A stretch of DNA of 64,000 bases, taken from assembly GCA_947683625.1 (NCBI GenBank), contig CANTUR010000125.1, positions 868,001 to 932,000 of the forward strand, read 5' to 3'. The notes beneath the pieces were generated by a model. The model ran no database searches, was not told the origin of the DNA, and saw nothing but the letters and a program-made list of their open reading frames with translations. This DNA is from Mallotus nudiflorus (taxonomy: Eukaryota > Streptophyta > Magnoliopsida > Malpighiales > Euphorbiaceae). Positions 11,615 through 23,107 of the stretch are shown one piece after another. The position numbers were made by a program, and so were the translations under genes. Every line of letters starts with the position of its first letter. Position 1 is the stretch's first letter.

Positions 11615-11892
11615 TCACGAGCCGTTAAGCTCGTGACCGTTGTGGTCCGGGCGTCACGAGCAGACCGCTCATGAACAGCGGTTCTGAGAGAACCAGTACC
11701 GTTCACGAGCGACGCTCACGAGCGGACCGCTCGTGAACCGCTCGTGAGGAGCTGTCTGGTTCCGTCTCATTATTTTTTTTATTTTTTTTGTTTTTCTCAT
11801 TTTGTTTGATTTTTTTCTTGCTTTTTCAAATGGTCACCTGCAATTTTTCTTAACTTTTTTGAATTGTTTATGTTATTTTTTGTGTATAAATA
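11615..11892 (+). promoter_or_regulatory. putative internal promoter of the extra ORF
   Basis: Eight octamers TCACGAGC/GCTCGTGA (one with A for G) start at 11615, 11629, 11654, 11667, 11703, 11716, 11729 and 11740. TATAAATA follows at 11885-11892, and the extra ORF starts 131 bases further on. The same octamers precede the TATA box in both LTRs of this element. The simplest reading is a second promoter of the same design; this is inference from arrangement only. Confidence 0.5.
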
Positions 11893-12022
11893 CCCCCTTT
11901 ACTCATTTACACTTATATCTTCAAACAAATTCATCTAAATTCTCTAAATTTCCTTAAGTCCTTCTTCTAAATTCTTTCAATTCTCATAATTCTATCTATT
12001 TTCATTTTTTTTTGCCCTTATC

Positions 12023-13228
12023 ATGGCCTCAAAATTTGCTCAAGGTGCTTCTTCATCCTCTAGAAGAGCTACTAAAGATCAACTTAAGAAACAACCTCCT
12101 CTCACATACACTCAATCTCAATTTAGGGAAAGAATTGCTCATTTTAAAGAAAGGAAAATCATATCATCTAAATATATGTCTCAAGCTACCTTGGAAAAGA
12201 TGGGGTGTTTCAATAAGGTTAGATATTTACTTGAGAATATGGGTTTATATGATTTTTCTTTCAATGATTTTCCTACCTATCCTACCTTAGTTCATGAATT
12301 CCTTGCTTCCTATTGTTTAAGAACTCATTCTTTTAGTGAGAAAAATCCTTTAAATAGCATGAGATTTAAATTGGGTGGGAGAGATAGATTTCTTACATCC
12401 CAAGCCTTTGATGACATTTTCAATTTTAAACAAGGAGGTTTAGCTTCTCCTACTTCAACTTGGTCCCCTAATCTCTTTTGGTCTCAACATTCTAAACCTC
12501 ATTCAAGTATCTTTGAAGCCGGACATACTAAAGCATCTAGTTTGGCTTCGAAATCTCTTTGGTACATACATAGATTTATTACCTACTCTTTTCATGCTAG
12601 AGGTTTGAGTAATGAAACTATCTCCTTTGATGATCTTTTTCTTCTTAGATGTCTTATTGAGGGTATAGATGTTGAGCTTGGAAGATGGCTTAAATGGAGG
12701 TTTTGGTTAGCTAGTGATAGTGTGAGTGGTGCCTTATGTATAGGAGGTTTTATCACTAAAATAGCTATCTTCTTTGGGATTAATTTGAAAAATATTCCTT
12801 CTTTATCCTCATCTTTTCTTGATGATAAACTCTTGAGAAATTCTAGACAATTCAAACTTGTTCAAAATTGTTGGTTTTGGAAAGATGAAGTAGAAGATGA
12901 AGATGTTAATATAGAGCAAGAACAAAATGTTGAACTCTTGGGCACTCTTACTATTTGAGAAGAATTACCTCAAGAGCAAACTCCTTCTCAAAGAAAAAGG
13001 GCAAAAAGACCTTCCACTTCTCAAAGTGTTGATGATGAGCGCGCTTGGGTTAGTGGTTTCTTTGATCGCCTATCCATAGTGGAGTCAAATATTAACACAA
13101 GGTTTGATCGAGTAGATACTAGACTTGATCATTTTGAGCAAAGAATGGATCACATGGAATATGATATTCATCAATTGTATGACTATCATAATATTCAATG
13201 CTCATGGCCACCTCCTCCTCCTTCATAA
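12023..13228 (+). pseudogene. extra ORF of the SIRE element (ORF1/plant-transposon-like protein)
   Basis: A 401-codon frame on the same strand as pol, in the place where SIRE-type elements carry an env-like or accessory ORF. ATG at 12023 (MASKFAQGASSSSRR) follows a TATA box by 131 bases. The body (SQFRERIAHFKERKIISSKYM, then MGLYDFSFNDFPTYPTLVHEF and LGGRDRFLTSQAFDDIFNF) resembles the 'Arabidopsis retrotransposon ORF-1 / putative plant transposon protein' group and not a membrane envelope: I see no signal peptide and only one mildly hydrophobic stretch near residues 235-255. A single TGA (12956) breaks it, and the frame then runs on for 90 codons with a coiled-coil-like region (FDRVDTRLDHFEQRMDHMEY) and a PPPPPS end. 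Function unknown. Confidence 0.7.
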
Positions 13229-14072
13229 GATTAAAATTCCTTTTTACTTTTATTTTCCTTTTTATTTATTTTCCGTATTTAAGACTAAAGAATTGCTTGT
13301 CTACCTCTTTACCATCATTGTATTTCTTTTATGACTATTAATTGAGTTTATGACATGTATTTCATAAAGATTTTGAATATCTTTGCTTGCATTGTTTTGG
13401 TTCTTGATCTTTTATTCCCTTTAGTATTTTTTGCTCCCTTATGTCAATTTCCCCTTATATCTCTCTCTTGTCTTTTTGTCTTTGACAAAGGGAGAGAAGA
13501 AGCTATGTGCTTAGGGGATAAATAATTGTGTTTAAGATATGCTAAGCACCACATGATTATGTATGATTGAATAGCTAAACTCTACATGATCATGTGATGT
13601 TTTGATATAGCATACATATTATTTTATGATGCATTACATGTTTGAAATTATTTCCTTTATATTGTCTAACATTTTTAATAATCATGTTATCATCATGTGT
13701 TATGTCATGTTGTTTGATAACTTGTTATCTTTGTTTTTTTTTGACAAGAAGGATGATGAAATTTTTTATATTTCTTATCATGTCCAAAAAGGAGGAGAAA
13801 TAAAGAAATATATTTTTTGTTAAAGAAATAAATTTGTTAAACTCTTATACATGCTATGATAATTCATTTATTTATATGCTTTGATACATGATAAATATTG
13901 AATTTATGCACATATTAAGGGGGAGAAAAATTATTTCTTATTTTGCATCTGTTTAATTTGAAAGGGGGAGCTATTTTTATTTAATATGCTTATACATGTT
14001 ATTTATTTTTTACATACACACACATATTATTTATCATCTTTTCAAATTGGTTGTCAAAGCCAAAAAGGGGGA
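13229..14072 (+). other. SIRE element 1 3' spacer and polypurine tract
   Basis: AT-rich non-coding stretch with several purine-rich runs (GGGAGAGAAGAAG near 13489, AAGGGGGAGAAA near 13917, AAAGGGGGAG near 13962). The run AAAAAGGGGGA at 14062-14072, three bases before the 3' LTR, is the likely plus-strand primer. No gene seen. Confidence 0.7.
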
Positions 14073-14075
14073 CAT

Positions 14076-15413
14076 TGTTGACCATTTGCATGATCAAACT
14101 CATAATTTTGGACTTTGACAAACAATTTTTATACTAATAATTTCAATTAAGTGTGTAGGGAATTATATACCAAATATATACCAAGCATATACACTTTTGG
14201 CTGAATAGTAACTTTTCAGGCTGTTTGAACCTCTGAGATTGAAGAAGACTTTTGAAATATTTAGAGCTCTTAAATGTGAAAATGAGCTTCTTAACTTTTG
14301 AAGTAGACATCTTAAGCTTTCCAAATTGTACTTGATCATCAAAATCCAAGTTCATTTGGGTATGCAAATCTTCAGTCAAAGTCAGCATATGCTGCTTACA
14401 TTTCAGTTTGCATAGCTCTTGGTAATTCAGCAATATCTTGAGTTAAAGATGTCCAAATGAGGTAATTCAAATTTTTATGGAAAGATAAGACAATTATCTA
14501 CAACTTTTATGAAGAATTTTTTGTCTGAATCGATCTTATTCAGTCCTGTTCATGAGCATCTTTATAAGTGATCACGAGTAGTCCGTCAAAGGAGCATTTG
14601 GAGCACACTCTTGCCAAAAGATGGCAGCACTCCTCACGAGCGCTCCTCACAAGCTGGTGGCTCATGACCTGCTCGTGAGCGCACCTCTAACAGCATTCCA
14701 GCAGGAATTTTTAAGGACAACAGCTATATTTTCACCCCTCACGAGCACTGTTCACTTGTGAGGAGGTCGTGAGCAGCCCTTGAGCTGCCACAAACTCAAG
14801 AATTGATTCAAAATCAATTCTAAATGTTGGAGAAATTATTGATACATCCAAAAACTACATTTTTGAGTATTTTTCTATATAAACACAACTTAGAATTCAA
14901 TTGAAAGGTTAAGAAAACTTGTGCATCATTCATCATTTTCTTAAACATTCAATTGAGCTCTAAAACCTTCTTTCAATCAAATTCTTTGTGTATAACTCTT
15001 ATGAGAGTTGGTGAGTGATTAGAATAGACATTCTTATTCTTCTATTTTTTGGGTTTAGAAAACGGGAAGTGAGATTCTATTCTAAAGGAATTGGTTTAAG
15101 TGTTGAGCCATTAAAACACTTGGGAATTTGGTTCTTGAGTGAGCCTTGAAAACTCAAGATTGTAAGGTTGTAAAAGTGAGCCATAAAACTCTTATGTATT
15201 CTCAATCTTGGTAATAAGATTGTGGGTGATTAAAAAATCCTAACTTGCGGATAAGTTAGATGGAGACGTAGGATTATTTGAGAATCCGAACTCCTTAAAT
15301 ATTTGTGTTCATCATTCTTCCTTCTCTACTCTTACTCACTTCTTGCAAATAATTTCTTTAATTTCCCATTTTTTTTCGATAGTCCTATTCACCCCCCCTC
15401 TAGGAATCTTTCA
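14076..15413 (+). repeat. SIRE element 1, 3' LTR
   Basis: 1,338 bp, colinear with the 5' LTR. One visible difference is a short duplication in the octamer cluster: CTCCTCACGAGC is followed by a second CTCCTCAC near 14632-14651. It ends TCTTTCA and is followed by the target duplication AACTT (15414-15418). Confidence 0.92.
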
Positions 15414-16440
15414 AACTTCTCTTTATGATCATAGATGGTTCATCATGGGTGACTTTAATGCATGTATCAATGCTCATAAAAACATAGGTCATCCACCTTC
15501 TTTAATATCTTATACGGATTTTGCATCTATGGTAGATGATTATTGATTAATTGATTTAAATTCATTGGGTGCATTTTATACATAGATGAATGGTTGTCAT
15601 GGTTCTACTAGAGTGGAAAAGAAACTAGATATAGTGCTTTGCAATCAAAATTTTCTCAATGACCGGACTTCGGTCCAATGTACAATATTAGCCTAACATT
15701 GTTATGATCATGACTTAATTTTGATGAATTGTACAATTTCTTTAGCTCATTCTCTCTTTCAATTTAGGTATATGTGGGTTACTTATAGAACCTTTGATTC
15801 TTTAGTAAGAGATGAAAGGAATAAAGCTCAGGTGTATAGATCTCACGTGAGACATCTTATGGTGAAGTTAAAGCATCTTTGCCAAGTTCTTTGTGCTTGG
15901 AATTTATATATTTTTGTGATGTTCAATGTAATATTAAGAATGCTTCTCTTGCTCTCTCTAATGTGCAAAATTGAATTTCCAATAAGGGGATTTCAAAAGA
16001 TTCACATAGGCAAGAATTAGATTATCATAACGCTTTTGATGATTATCTTATTCAACAAGAGCTTTTTTATAAGGAAAGGAGTAGAATTCAGTGGCTTATA
16101 TATGGGGATTGGAATACTAGTTTCTATTATTCCCTTATTGCTTATAAGAGATCTCAATATCGAGTATTAAGTTTCTAGAAGTGGATGGGAATTTAATTGA
16201 TAATGTGGATCTTATCCATACTCATGTTCTTTCTTTTCTCCAAGACTTGTTCTCTGACAACTCAAGATCATCTTCTTTTAATATAATAAGGGAGGTTATT
16301 TTGAGCCTAGTATTAGTTAATGAGAATGGTTCTTTTGTGCCAATAATAGTAATCTTAAGTTATTATAGGTAAAATATAGGTCTCTAAATCAACATCATTT
16401 TGATATATTGTGGGCTTTGTGATTCATCTGGAGCTTAAAG
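15414..16440 (+). pseudogene. LINE (L1-type) ORF2, continuation after the copia insertion
   Basis: Continues the endonuclease domain begun at 3938. WFIMGDFNACIN carries the GDFN motif near 15430-15465. A decayed STRVEKKLDIVLCN matches the S-R-[IL]-D-R region (15606-15645) and YDHDLILMN near 15700 matches the terminal SDH motif. Further on, QELFYKERSRIQWLIYGDWNT (16053-16118) is the linker that precedes RT in plant LINEs. Many stops and frameshifts; the RT itself is missing. It ends near the minus-strand gypsy fragment at 16449. Confidence 0.75.
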
Positions 16441-16448
16441 TTAAAGCA

Positions 16449-16957
16449 TTAAAGCATCATTGAACACTTTTTGCTATTAAATTTGACAAAAAACTTCAAA
16501 GCCATTTTATTCGCATCATTCCCTCCAAGGTAGGGGAAATTCATTCGTGAATTTGGTGCTACATCATCATAAGAGGAATCGTAAGCGAAAGGAATCAAAT
16601 GCTTAACATTAAAGACATCAGCTTTGTGAATATGGTTATGAAATTTGAGATGATATGCATTGGGGTTTATCTTCTCAACAATCTCTGTAGGGCTAATCCT
16701 TTTGGTAGATAGTTTATTGTACTCTCCATCAGGGAAATGATCCTTAGTCAAAATTGTCCACATAAAATCACTAACATCAAACTCTAAATGCTTGTGGTTT
16801 TGATATGCCATTTTCTTGTATTTAGAATAAGTAATAAATAGATTTTCATGAACTTTCTTATGAGCATCCTACAAACAAGTGAAAAAATATGTTGCTTTTC
16901 CATGGACCTTCATCTTGCTAGGTAGTGTCAGTAAATCCATTGGTCCTTGAGGTAAAA
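16449..16957 (-). pseudogene. Ty3/gypsy integrase C-terminal fragment
   Basis: Minus-strand frame of 120 codons (start 16811) reading FDVSDFMWTILTKDHFPDGEYNKLSTKRISPTEI and NPNAYHLKFHNHIHKADVFNVKHLIPF. This matches the post-catalytic C-terminal domain of plant gypsy integrases (VGDLVMVYLRKERFP...YNKL...GP; F(N)V.(D/H)L.P). Upstream on the minus strand, after a stop, GPMDLLTLPSKMKV and DAHKKVHENLF fit the preceding linker. I see no chromodomain. It abuts the Athila-like LTR in the opposite orientation, so it is a separate scrap. Confidence 0.75.
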
Positions 16958-17871
16958 GGACTATATTATGAATGTTTTTGGGTAGAGGAGGCAGAAGGAC
17001 CATATTGGAAATTTTTTTGGGTTTAGGAGGTAGAAGGAAGTAGCTGGAAAAGCTCAAGAAAATTGGAAAAACTTAAGAGAGATCAAGAGTTAAAGATCAA
17101 AGAGCATAAAATTCTTGTTTTATTTTATTCTCTCATTTATATTCTTATAATTTTCATGGGTTGTATTTATGGTTGTGTTAAATGTTTTTCTAATATGTTA
17201 GGCTAAACATTTATTTATAGGGATTAATATTCTAAACATGAATTAGTTGATTTTCATTTAATGTGGTTATTATTTTCTTACATACCATGATTAATGTGCT
17301 TAATTTATATTGATTCTTGATTACCATTAGCATAATTAAAATTGAGGTTTTACATTGACAGATCAAAACCTTAATGGATTTATAATCATAAATTTAATTC
17401 TTTTATAGGAAGAGATATCTTAAAGGTATTAAATTTTATATGGGTATGGTGAATGAATTCATGATTTAATTTAGGGAATATGTTTGCAATGAGAATTGGA
17501 ACTTTATTTCCTTGAGTTAATGCATGAGTTAAAAAAATTAGTTACTTCTTGAGAAAGGATAATTGGTAATTTAGAAACCCTAAGAATATGCAAGCTTAAT
17601 AACATATTAATTGAAAATGACTAATGATTGTGAAGAGAATCAATCCCTAATAACTTCATATATTGATTATTCCTTTTTATATAATTTTAAGAAGTTTATT
17701 TTACATTCTTTTATTTGATTTAATTTAATTTAGTTTTGAAAACAAAGTGAATTCTATAGCCTTAAACAATAAATAATTGAGTTAATAGGTGATTAGAATG
17801 AGTCCTCGTAGGAATGATATTTTTTTTTATACTACTTGGTGTCACCGTACACTTACGGTTTTACACAATCA
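16958..17871 (+). repeat. Athila-like 5' LTR, left part missing
   Basis: From about 16958 the sequence aligns with 22050-22856, including AGCTGGAAAAGCTCAAGAAAATTGG versus AGTTGGAAAAGCTTAAG, and TAACTTCATATATTGAT. Near its left end a unit of about 43 bp (AATGTTTTTGGG...AGGAGG) is duplicated in tandem. It ends ACACAATCA before the primer site. Confidence 0.75.
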
Positions 17872-17877
17872 AATTTT

Positions 17878-17890
17878 TGGCGCCATTGCC
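17878..17890 (+). other. primer-binding site of the Athila-like element
   Basis: TGGCGCCATTGCC begins six bases after the LTR end. It resembles the TGGCGCCGTTGCC site common in plant gypsy elements (usually ascribed to Asp-tRNA), with one G-to-A change. Confidence 0.75.
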
Positions 17891-18010
17891 AATGACTTGG
17901 TTCTAACATTATAATTAATTTATTTTTTGTTAGATTAAGGTATAAAATTTTATTTATTTTTATTTTAATTCACTTGTTTTTAAATTATTGTAGGAATTAT
18001 TATAGTGTAT

Positions 18011-19110
18011 GCCTAACACTCAAAGAGCAAGGAAAAATCCTCTCATTTTTATTTCAGAACTTACACGGTTTGAAAAAAAGAATAGGAGGCATTCTCAAGA
18101 GGAATTGAGTAACATCACAGAACAACAAAAAGACAAAAGAACACTTTTGGATTTGGCCATGCTAGGTGTAAATGGTACATAATAAAGTATTGCAAGGCCA
18201 ACAATCAATGCTAATAATTTTGAGACTTCAAATGATTTAGTCAAGTGTTTAATTTTATGGCTTAGAAAATGAAGACCCTAATGCTCACACCACTAATTTC
18301 TTAGAGCTAAAGCATGGTTGAACTTATAGCCACCAGCCTTAATCACCATATAGGATTTATTGGCAAAAGCTTTTCTAGAAAAATATTTTCCACCTTCAAA
18401 AAAAGCAAAGATTATCAAAGATATCACTACCTTTCAACAATTTGACATGGAATCCTAGAGTGATGCATGGGAGAGATTCAAAGAGTTACTAAGAAGCTAT
18501 CCTCATCATGGGTTACCAAGGGATGTCCTCATTAAAAATTTCTATAATGGTGTTACCCGATCTATTAGAGACACCATTGATGTAGTAATTGAAGGCTCTT
18601 TGATGTGAAAAATAGTTAAGGCTACATTCACTTCTGGAAGAGATGGAAAATAATAATTGTCTTTGGCCATCAGAGCATTAAAATCCACCAAGACCAGGAG
18701 GCAAAATTAGGGTAGATATAGTGACTTCTCTTCAGGCTCAAATAGGATCGCTTTCAAAGCAATTAGGGGATCTCAACCATAGAACAACAGTGGGTGCAGC
18801 AACTTCACAATTGCCATATGATAATTATAATATGGTAGGGCACTCAATTAGAGAATGTGGGTGTGTCAACAATGGTGTGTATGAAGATGCAAGTTTAGAA
18901 CAATTCAACTTTGTAGGAAACTAATTTCAAGGAAAACATGGTAACAATCCATTCTTGAATACTTATAATCTAGGATAAAGGAATCACCTGAATTTTTCTT
19001 GGAACAATAATAACAATTTGGTTCCCCAAGGCTTTCAGAATAACACGATAAGGCAAGCACCTCCAGGTTTTTAACAACCTCTTTAAGATTGCATGGCCTC
19101 AATGGAAAAT
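18011..19110 (+). pseudogene. Athila-like gag remnant
   Basis: ATG at 18011 opens MPNTQRARKNPLIF; stops appear within 60 codons. Reading across frames gives FLEKYFPPSKKAKIIKDITTFQQFD and AWERFKELLRSYPHHGLPRDVLIKNFYNGV (18370-18560), the core of the retrotransposon gag domain. Beyond it, RNHLNFSWNNNNN and GQLANAI (19250) fit the Athila gag tail. No zinc knuckle is intact. Clearly dead. Confidence 0.75.
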
Positions 19111-19489
19111 AAATTAGATAATTTTTTAGAGGCTATGTCTAATAAAATGAGCTATTAATATGAAAATAAGAAAAGATTAGAGGCCAAATTTGATAAGGTA
19201 GCTAAAAATCATGCCTCCTTGATTCACAACATTGAAGTATAATTAGGACAACTTGCCAATGCAATTACACTTAAAAGTTATTATCTCCCAAGCAACATTG
19301 AAATAAAATTTGAGGGAGCAGGTGAAAGCAATTACACTTAGAAATGGCAAGGAGATAAGGTCAGGAGCTAAAATGAAGAAAGAAGTAGAGGAAAACACAA
19401 GATAAGAAAATTCCAAATGGTGATGATAATTCTAAGGAGAGCAAGGAGCAACAAGCAAATAAAGGAAATGGAAAGGAGCGACTACCTTT

Positions 19490-20180
19490 ACCAAATTCAT
19501 AGAAATATAAGACAAGGATGCCTTTTCCTCAAAGACTAAAGAAGCCTAATGATGCAAAGAAGTTTGATAAATTTTTAAAAACTATTAAAAAGCTTATACT
19601 TAACATTCCATTTGCTAAAGCTCTTGTAGAAATGCTGACATATGCTTAAAGGATGTCATCACTAACAAAAGGTGATGGGATGATAATCAAATAGTGGAAT
19701 TAATAGAAACATGCAGTTCCATCATCTCTCATAAGATTCCAACCAAGCTTCAAGACCTAGGGAGTTTCACTATCCTTAGTGTAATTGGTGTTCAAGAATT
19801 TTTTGAGCATTTATGTGACTTAGGTGCAAGTATTAATCTTATGCCTTTATCTCTTTTCAGGAAATTGTAGCTTAGCGAGTTGACTCCTACAAACATGACA
19901 TTACAGCTAGCAAATCACTCCTAAAAAAAAGCCATATGGAATTATTGAAAATGTTCTTGTAAAGGTAGATAAATTTATATTCCTTATGGATTTTGTAGTG
20001 TTGGACTTTGAAGAGGAGATGGTAAGTCCATTAATTTTTTGGAGGCCATTCTTGAATACTAGGAGAGCTCTCTCATTGATGTACATGAAAGTAAAATAAC
20101 TCTTAGGATTGGTGATGAGAGTGTTGAGTTTAAAATTTCAAATCTAATCAAACACCCTTTAAAGGATGAGATGTGTATGA
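19490..20180 (+). pseudogene. Athila-like retropepsin remnant
   Basis: KFDKFLKTIKKLILNIPFAKAL precedes the protease. CDLGASINLMPLSLFRKL (near 19810-19870) includes the catalytic Asp in D-L-G-A-S. YGIIENVLVKVDKFIFLMDFVVLDFE follows. Several stops (TAG, TAA) and the loss of the LGRPFL flap motif (read as WRPFLNTRRA) show it is inactive. A closer relative with fewer stops lies at 41938-42642. Confidence 0.75.
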
Positions 20181-20429
20181 AGCTTAATGTTATAGATTCA
20201 TGTGTTAAGGAAGTAAGTTATCTAAGGAGGCATATAGAAAAAGTGAGAAGAGTGATAAGGGTTTTGAAAAAGAGCAAGAGAATAAAGTTGCAAAATCTAA
20301 AATTTTGTTAGGAAGTGACAACCCAATAATTGCATACCTACAATATCTTCCTAAGAGGAAGATGATAAAGAAGAAAAGGAGGAGGAAGAAAAGGTTAAAG
20401 TTCAACCAAGTCAAGCAAGTGAAGATGAG

Positions 20430-21662
20430 GGTTGGTAATAAATTTTAATGAACTATTCAATGAGCTAGAGCATTATATTGAAGGCATTCAAAGGGAACAA
20501 AATTATCACAAATATAAGCTCTGCAAGTTCATCAAAATGTCAGGCTATGATATTGCTTCTCCTCTTTCTCCTACTTCACCATAGTGAGGGAAGTCCTTCT
20601 TTCCATATTTAATTTTTTTCATTATTTTATTTTATTTCTTATGTGTTTGTCGCCTTTTACACTTAATTTTTCACATTAAGGACAATGTGAAGCTTAAGTG
20701 TGGGGGGTTAGCTTTTACATTTACATACAGTTAAGTTCTAAATTTTTTTCTTTATTTGGAATTTTCTTATATTTTCATTTGTTAATTTTTAGGGCTATTG
20801 ATTATAGAATTTATACACTTAGGGTTTTATAATTTATCACTATCATGAGTTGAGAGCACAATGTTTGTGACATTCTTGTATATGTGTTGTAATCTTTTGG
20901 TAATGCTTAATTTTTGAATTTTAAGCTAGGTTAATAATTTATGGTTAAGGACATTTGAATCTTTGATAAACTTAATGCATAATTGCCTTTGAATGATTGA
21001 AATTTATGTGTTGTTATTTAAGAAAAATATTTGTAATTGATACTTAACTTTGATTTGTAGTTGATTATTAGGTCTACCATGTGAGTTGATAGCATGAAAA
21101 AAATAAATATAAAAATATAAATCTCTCTCTTCTAAATAAGGAGCCAATATTTAAATCTAAATCTTTATGTGCTCCAAGTATATTCTAATGCTCTGAATAG
21201 AGTAAAAGTATCTAAAGGACCCACTCAACGATATCTATGCTTAGCATTTCAGGAATGGCGGGTCAAGGAATTACAAAAAGTGGGAAGATTGGTTAGGAAG
21301 ATTGAACAACAAAAATGAGATGGAGCATAAAATGCACTTGTTTAAAAAAATTATGCTATCTCTTGAATGTTAGGTTTAAGGGTTGCTATGATTTGATATA
21401 ATAGTTCTACTTGCTTTTGTTTTTCTTTGGTGTTAACTCATAAATTTTCAAGAATTCAATGTAAAGTTTGTTTTTCACTTGGTAAACTTCATGTCTTTGT
21501 CCTTGAGTTATTAATTTATTTTTGAGTTTGAAGTTTTGTATTAACTTAAGATTATGGTGGATAGACAAGTCAAATTTTATCAATGTGTCATAATTGTGGT
21601 GGTGATTAATGTTCTCATGTGTTTTGCTTGAGGACAAGAAAAAGTTTAAATGTGGGGGTATT
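20430..21662 (+). other. Athila-like 3' non-coding region and purine tract
   Basis: Between the protease and the 3' LTR there is no RT or integrase. The stretch has GTGTGGGGGGTTAGC near 20699-20713 and ends with TGTGGGGGTA (21651-21660), a likely polypurine tract. Nothing else is recognisable; frames here are short and chance-like. Confidence 0.55.
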
Positions 21663-22856
21663 TGATTATATATTAGATGTGGTAATTTTGTAGGTTGGTT
21701 TAGTGCACGTTTATGGTGTTTATTATTATATTTTTATTAAAATTTGGTTATTTCTATGTTTATGTTGCTTTTGTAGAAGTAAAGAGGGTGATGAAGAGTT
21801 TAGTGAATTTGCTTGGGATTTATGAATTTTTTTATCATCATGGAATTAAGGTTACCACTGAAGACACAAATTTGTTGTCACCATAGAAGCAAGGCTATGA
21901 CTAAAGTTGTCCTAACCTTCAACAGGCACAAGTTTTCTATTACCATGGCAGCCTTACTTCTGTTATAACCCTTCGCTAACCTGAATTTTTATGATGTGGC
22001 ATTAACTTATTTATAGGGCAACACCTCCACTCTTTAAGGGGGCTATAAATACATCATATTGGGAATGTTTTTGGGCAAAGGAGATAGAAATAAGCAGTTG
22101 GAAAAGCTTAAGAAAATTGGGAAAACTCAAGAGAGATTAAGAGTTAAAGATCAAATATCACAAAATTATATTTTTATTTTCTTCTCTCCTTTCTATTCTT
22201 ATAATTTTCATGATTTGTTTTTATGGTTGTGTTGAATACTTTTCTAATATGTTAGGCTAAATATTCATTTTTAGGGATTGATAATCTAAACATGAATTAG
22301 TTGAATTTTATTTAATGTGATTATGGTTATTGTGCTTAATTTATGTTGATGCTTGATCACTATTAGCATAATTAAAATTAAGGTTTTAGGTTGAGATTCT
22401 TTTATACGTAAAGATATCATAAAGGTATTGAATTTCATATGGGTATGGTGAATTAATTCATTATTTAATTTGGGGAATATGTTTGCAATGAGAATTGGAA
22501 CTTTGTGTTCTTGAGTTAATTGATGAGTTAAAAACATTAGTTAGTTCTTGAGAAAGGCTAATTGATAATTTAGAAAGGCCAAGAATATGCAAGCACACAT
22601 TAATTGAAAATGACTAATGATTGTGAAGAGAATCAATCCCTAGCAACTTCATATATTGATAATTCCTTTTTATATTATTTTAAGAAGTTTGTTTTACATT
22701 CTTTTGTTTAATTTCATTTAGTTTTAAAAACAAAGTGAATTCTATAGCCTTAAACAATAAAGAATTGGAATAATAGGTGATTAGAATGAGTTCTTGTGGG
22801 AACGATATTTTTTATACTACTTAGTGACACTGTGCACTTGTAGTTTTGCACAAACA
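21663..22856 (+). repeat. Athila-like 3' LTR
   Basis: About 1.19 kb starting TGATTATATATT and ending TTTTGCACAAACA. TATAAATA near 22044-22051 is a plausible promoter. The downstream part matches the truncated 5' LTR. Confidence 0.75.
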
Positions 22857-23107
22857 AAAACTGAAAAAAAATGTAATAAAAATTTACAAAATTGAGTTAC
22901 CAATTTTGAAAAATAAACACAAAATCTAAATTAACAATCATAAATAATTAAATGCACAATTTCTTGGCTACTTCTACTTCTTCTTCTTTAATCATATAAA
23001 ACAAAATGAAACAAAACATAACCTAGAATTGAAGCAAAAAAATTTGTTCCAACACTGCCTACACATTAACATATGTTTGCTTCTCTCTTTTACTTATGAT
23101 TATCCAA

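Larger units (their letters stand above)
4307..15413 (+). mobile_element. complete SIRE-type Ty1/copia retrotransposon (element 1)
   Basis: An 11.1 kb element with two long LTRs (4307-5634 and 14076-15413), TGTTGACC start and TTTCA end, an exact 5-bp target duplication, an initiator-Met-tRNA-type primer site, a polypurine tract, and the order gag, protease, integrase, RT, RNase H that defines Ty1/copia. LTRs over 1.3 kb, two CCHC knuckles in gag and an extra ORF between pol and the 3' LTR place it with the SIRE/Maximus lineage. Gag-pol is broken by at least five in-frame stops and one frameshift, so it is not autonomous. The first 120 bases of the two LTRs differ at three sites, all C/T. It is nested in a LINE. 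Confidence 0.93.
16958..22856 (+). mobile_element. Athila-like Ty3/gypsy deletion derivative
   Basis: Two related LTRs (16958-17871, truncated on the left, and 21663-22856) enclose a TGGCGCC-type primer site, a decayed gag, a retropepsin and a GTGGGGG purine tract. There is no RT, RNase H or integrase between the protease (ends near 20130) and the 3' LTR. The gag sequence (AWERFKELLRSYPHHGLP) and the protease style (CDLGASINLMPLS) fit the Athila branch. The element is non-autonomous and full of stops. Confidence 0.8.

Noticed and set aside
12023..13228. Reading the extra ORF as a retroviral-type envelope.
   Set aside because: No signal peptide, no clear transmembrane anchor and no cleavage site. 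It fits the ORF-1/plant-transposon protein group better.
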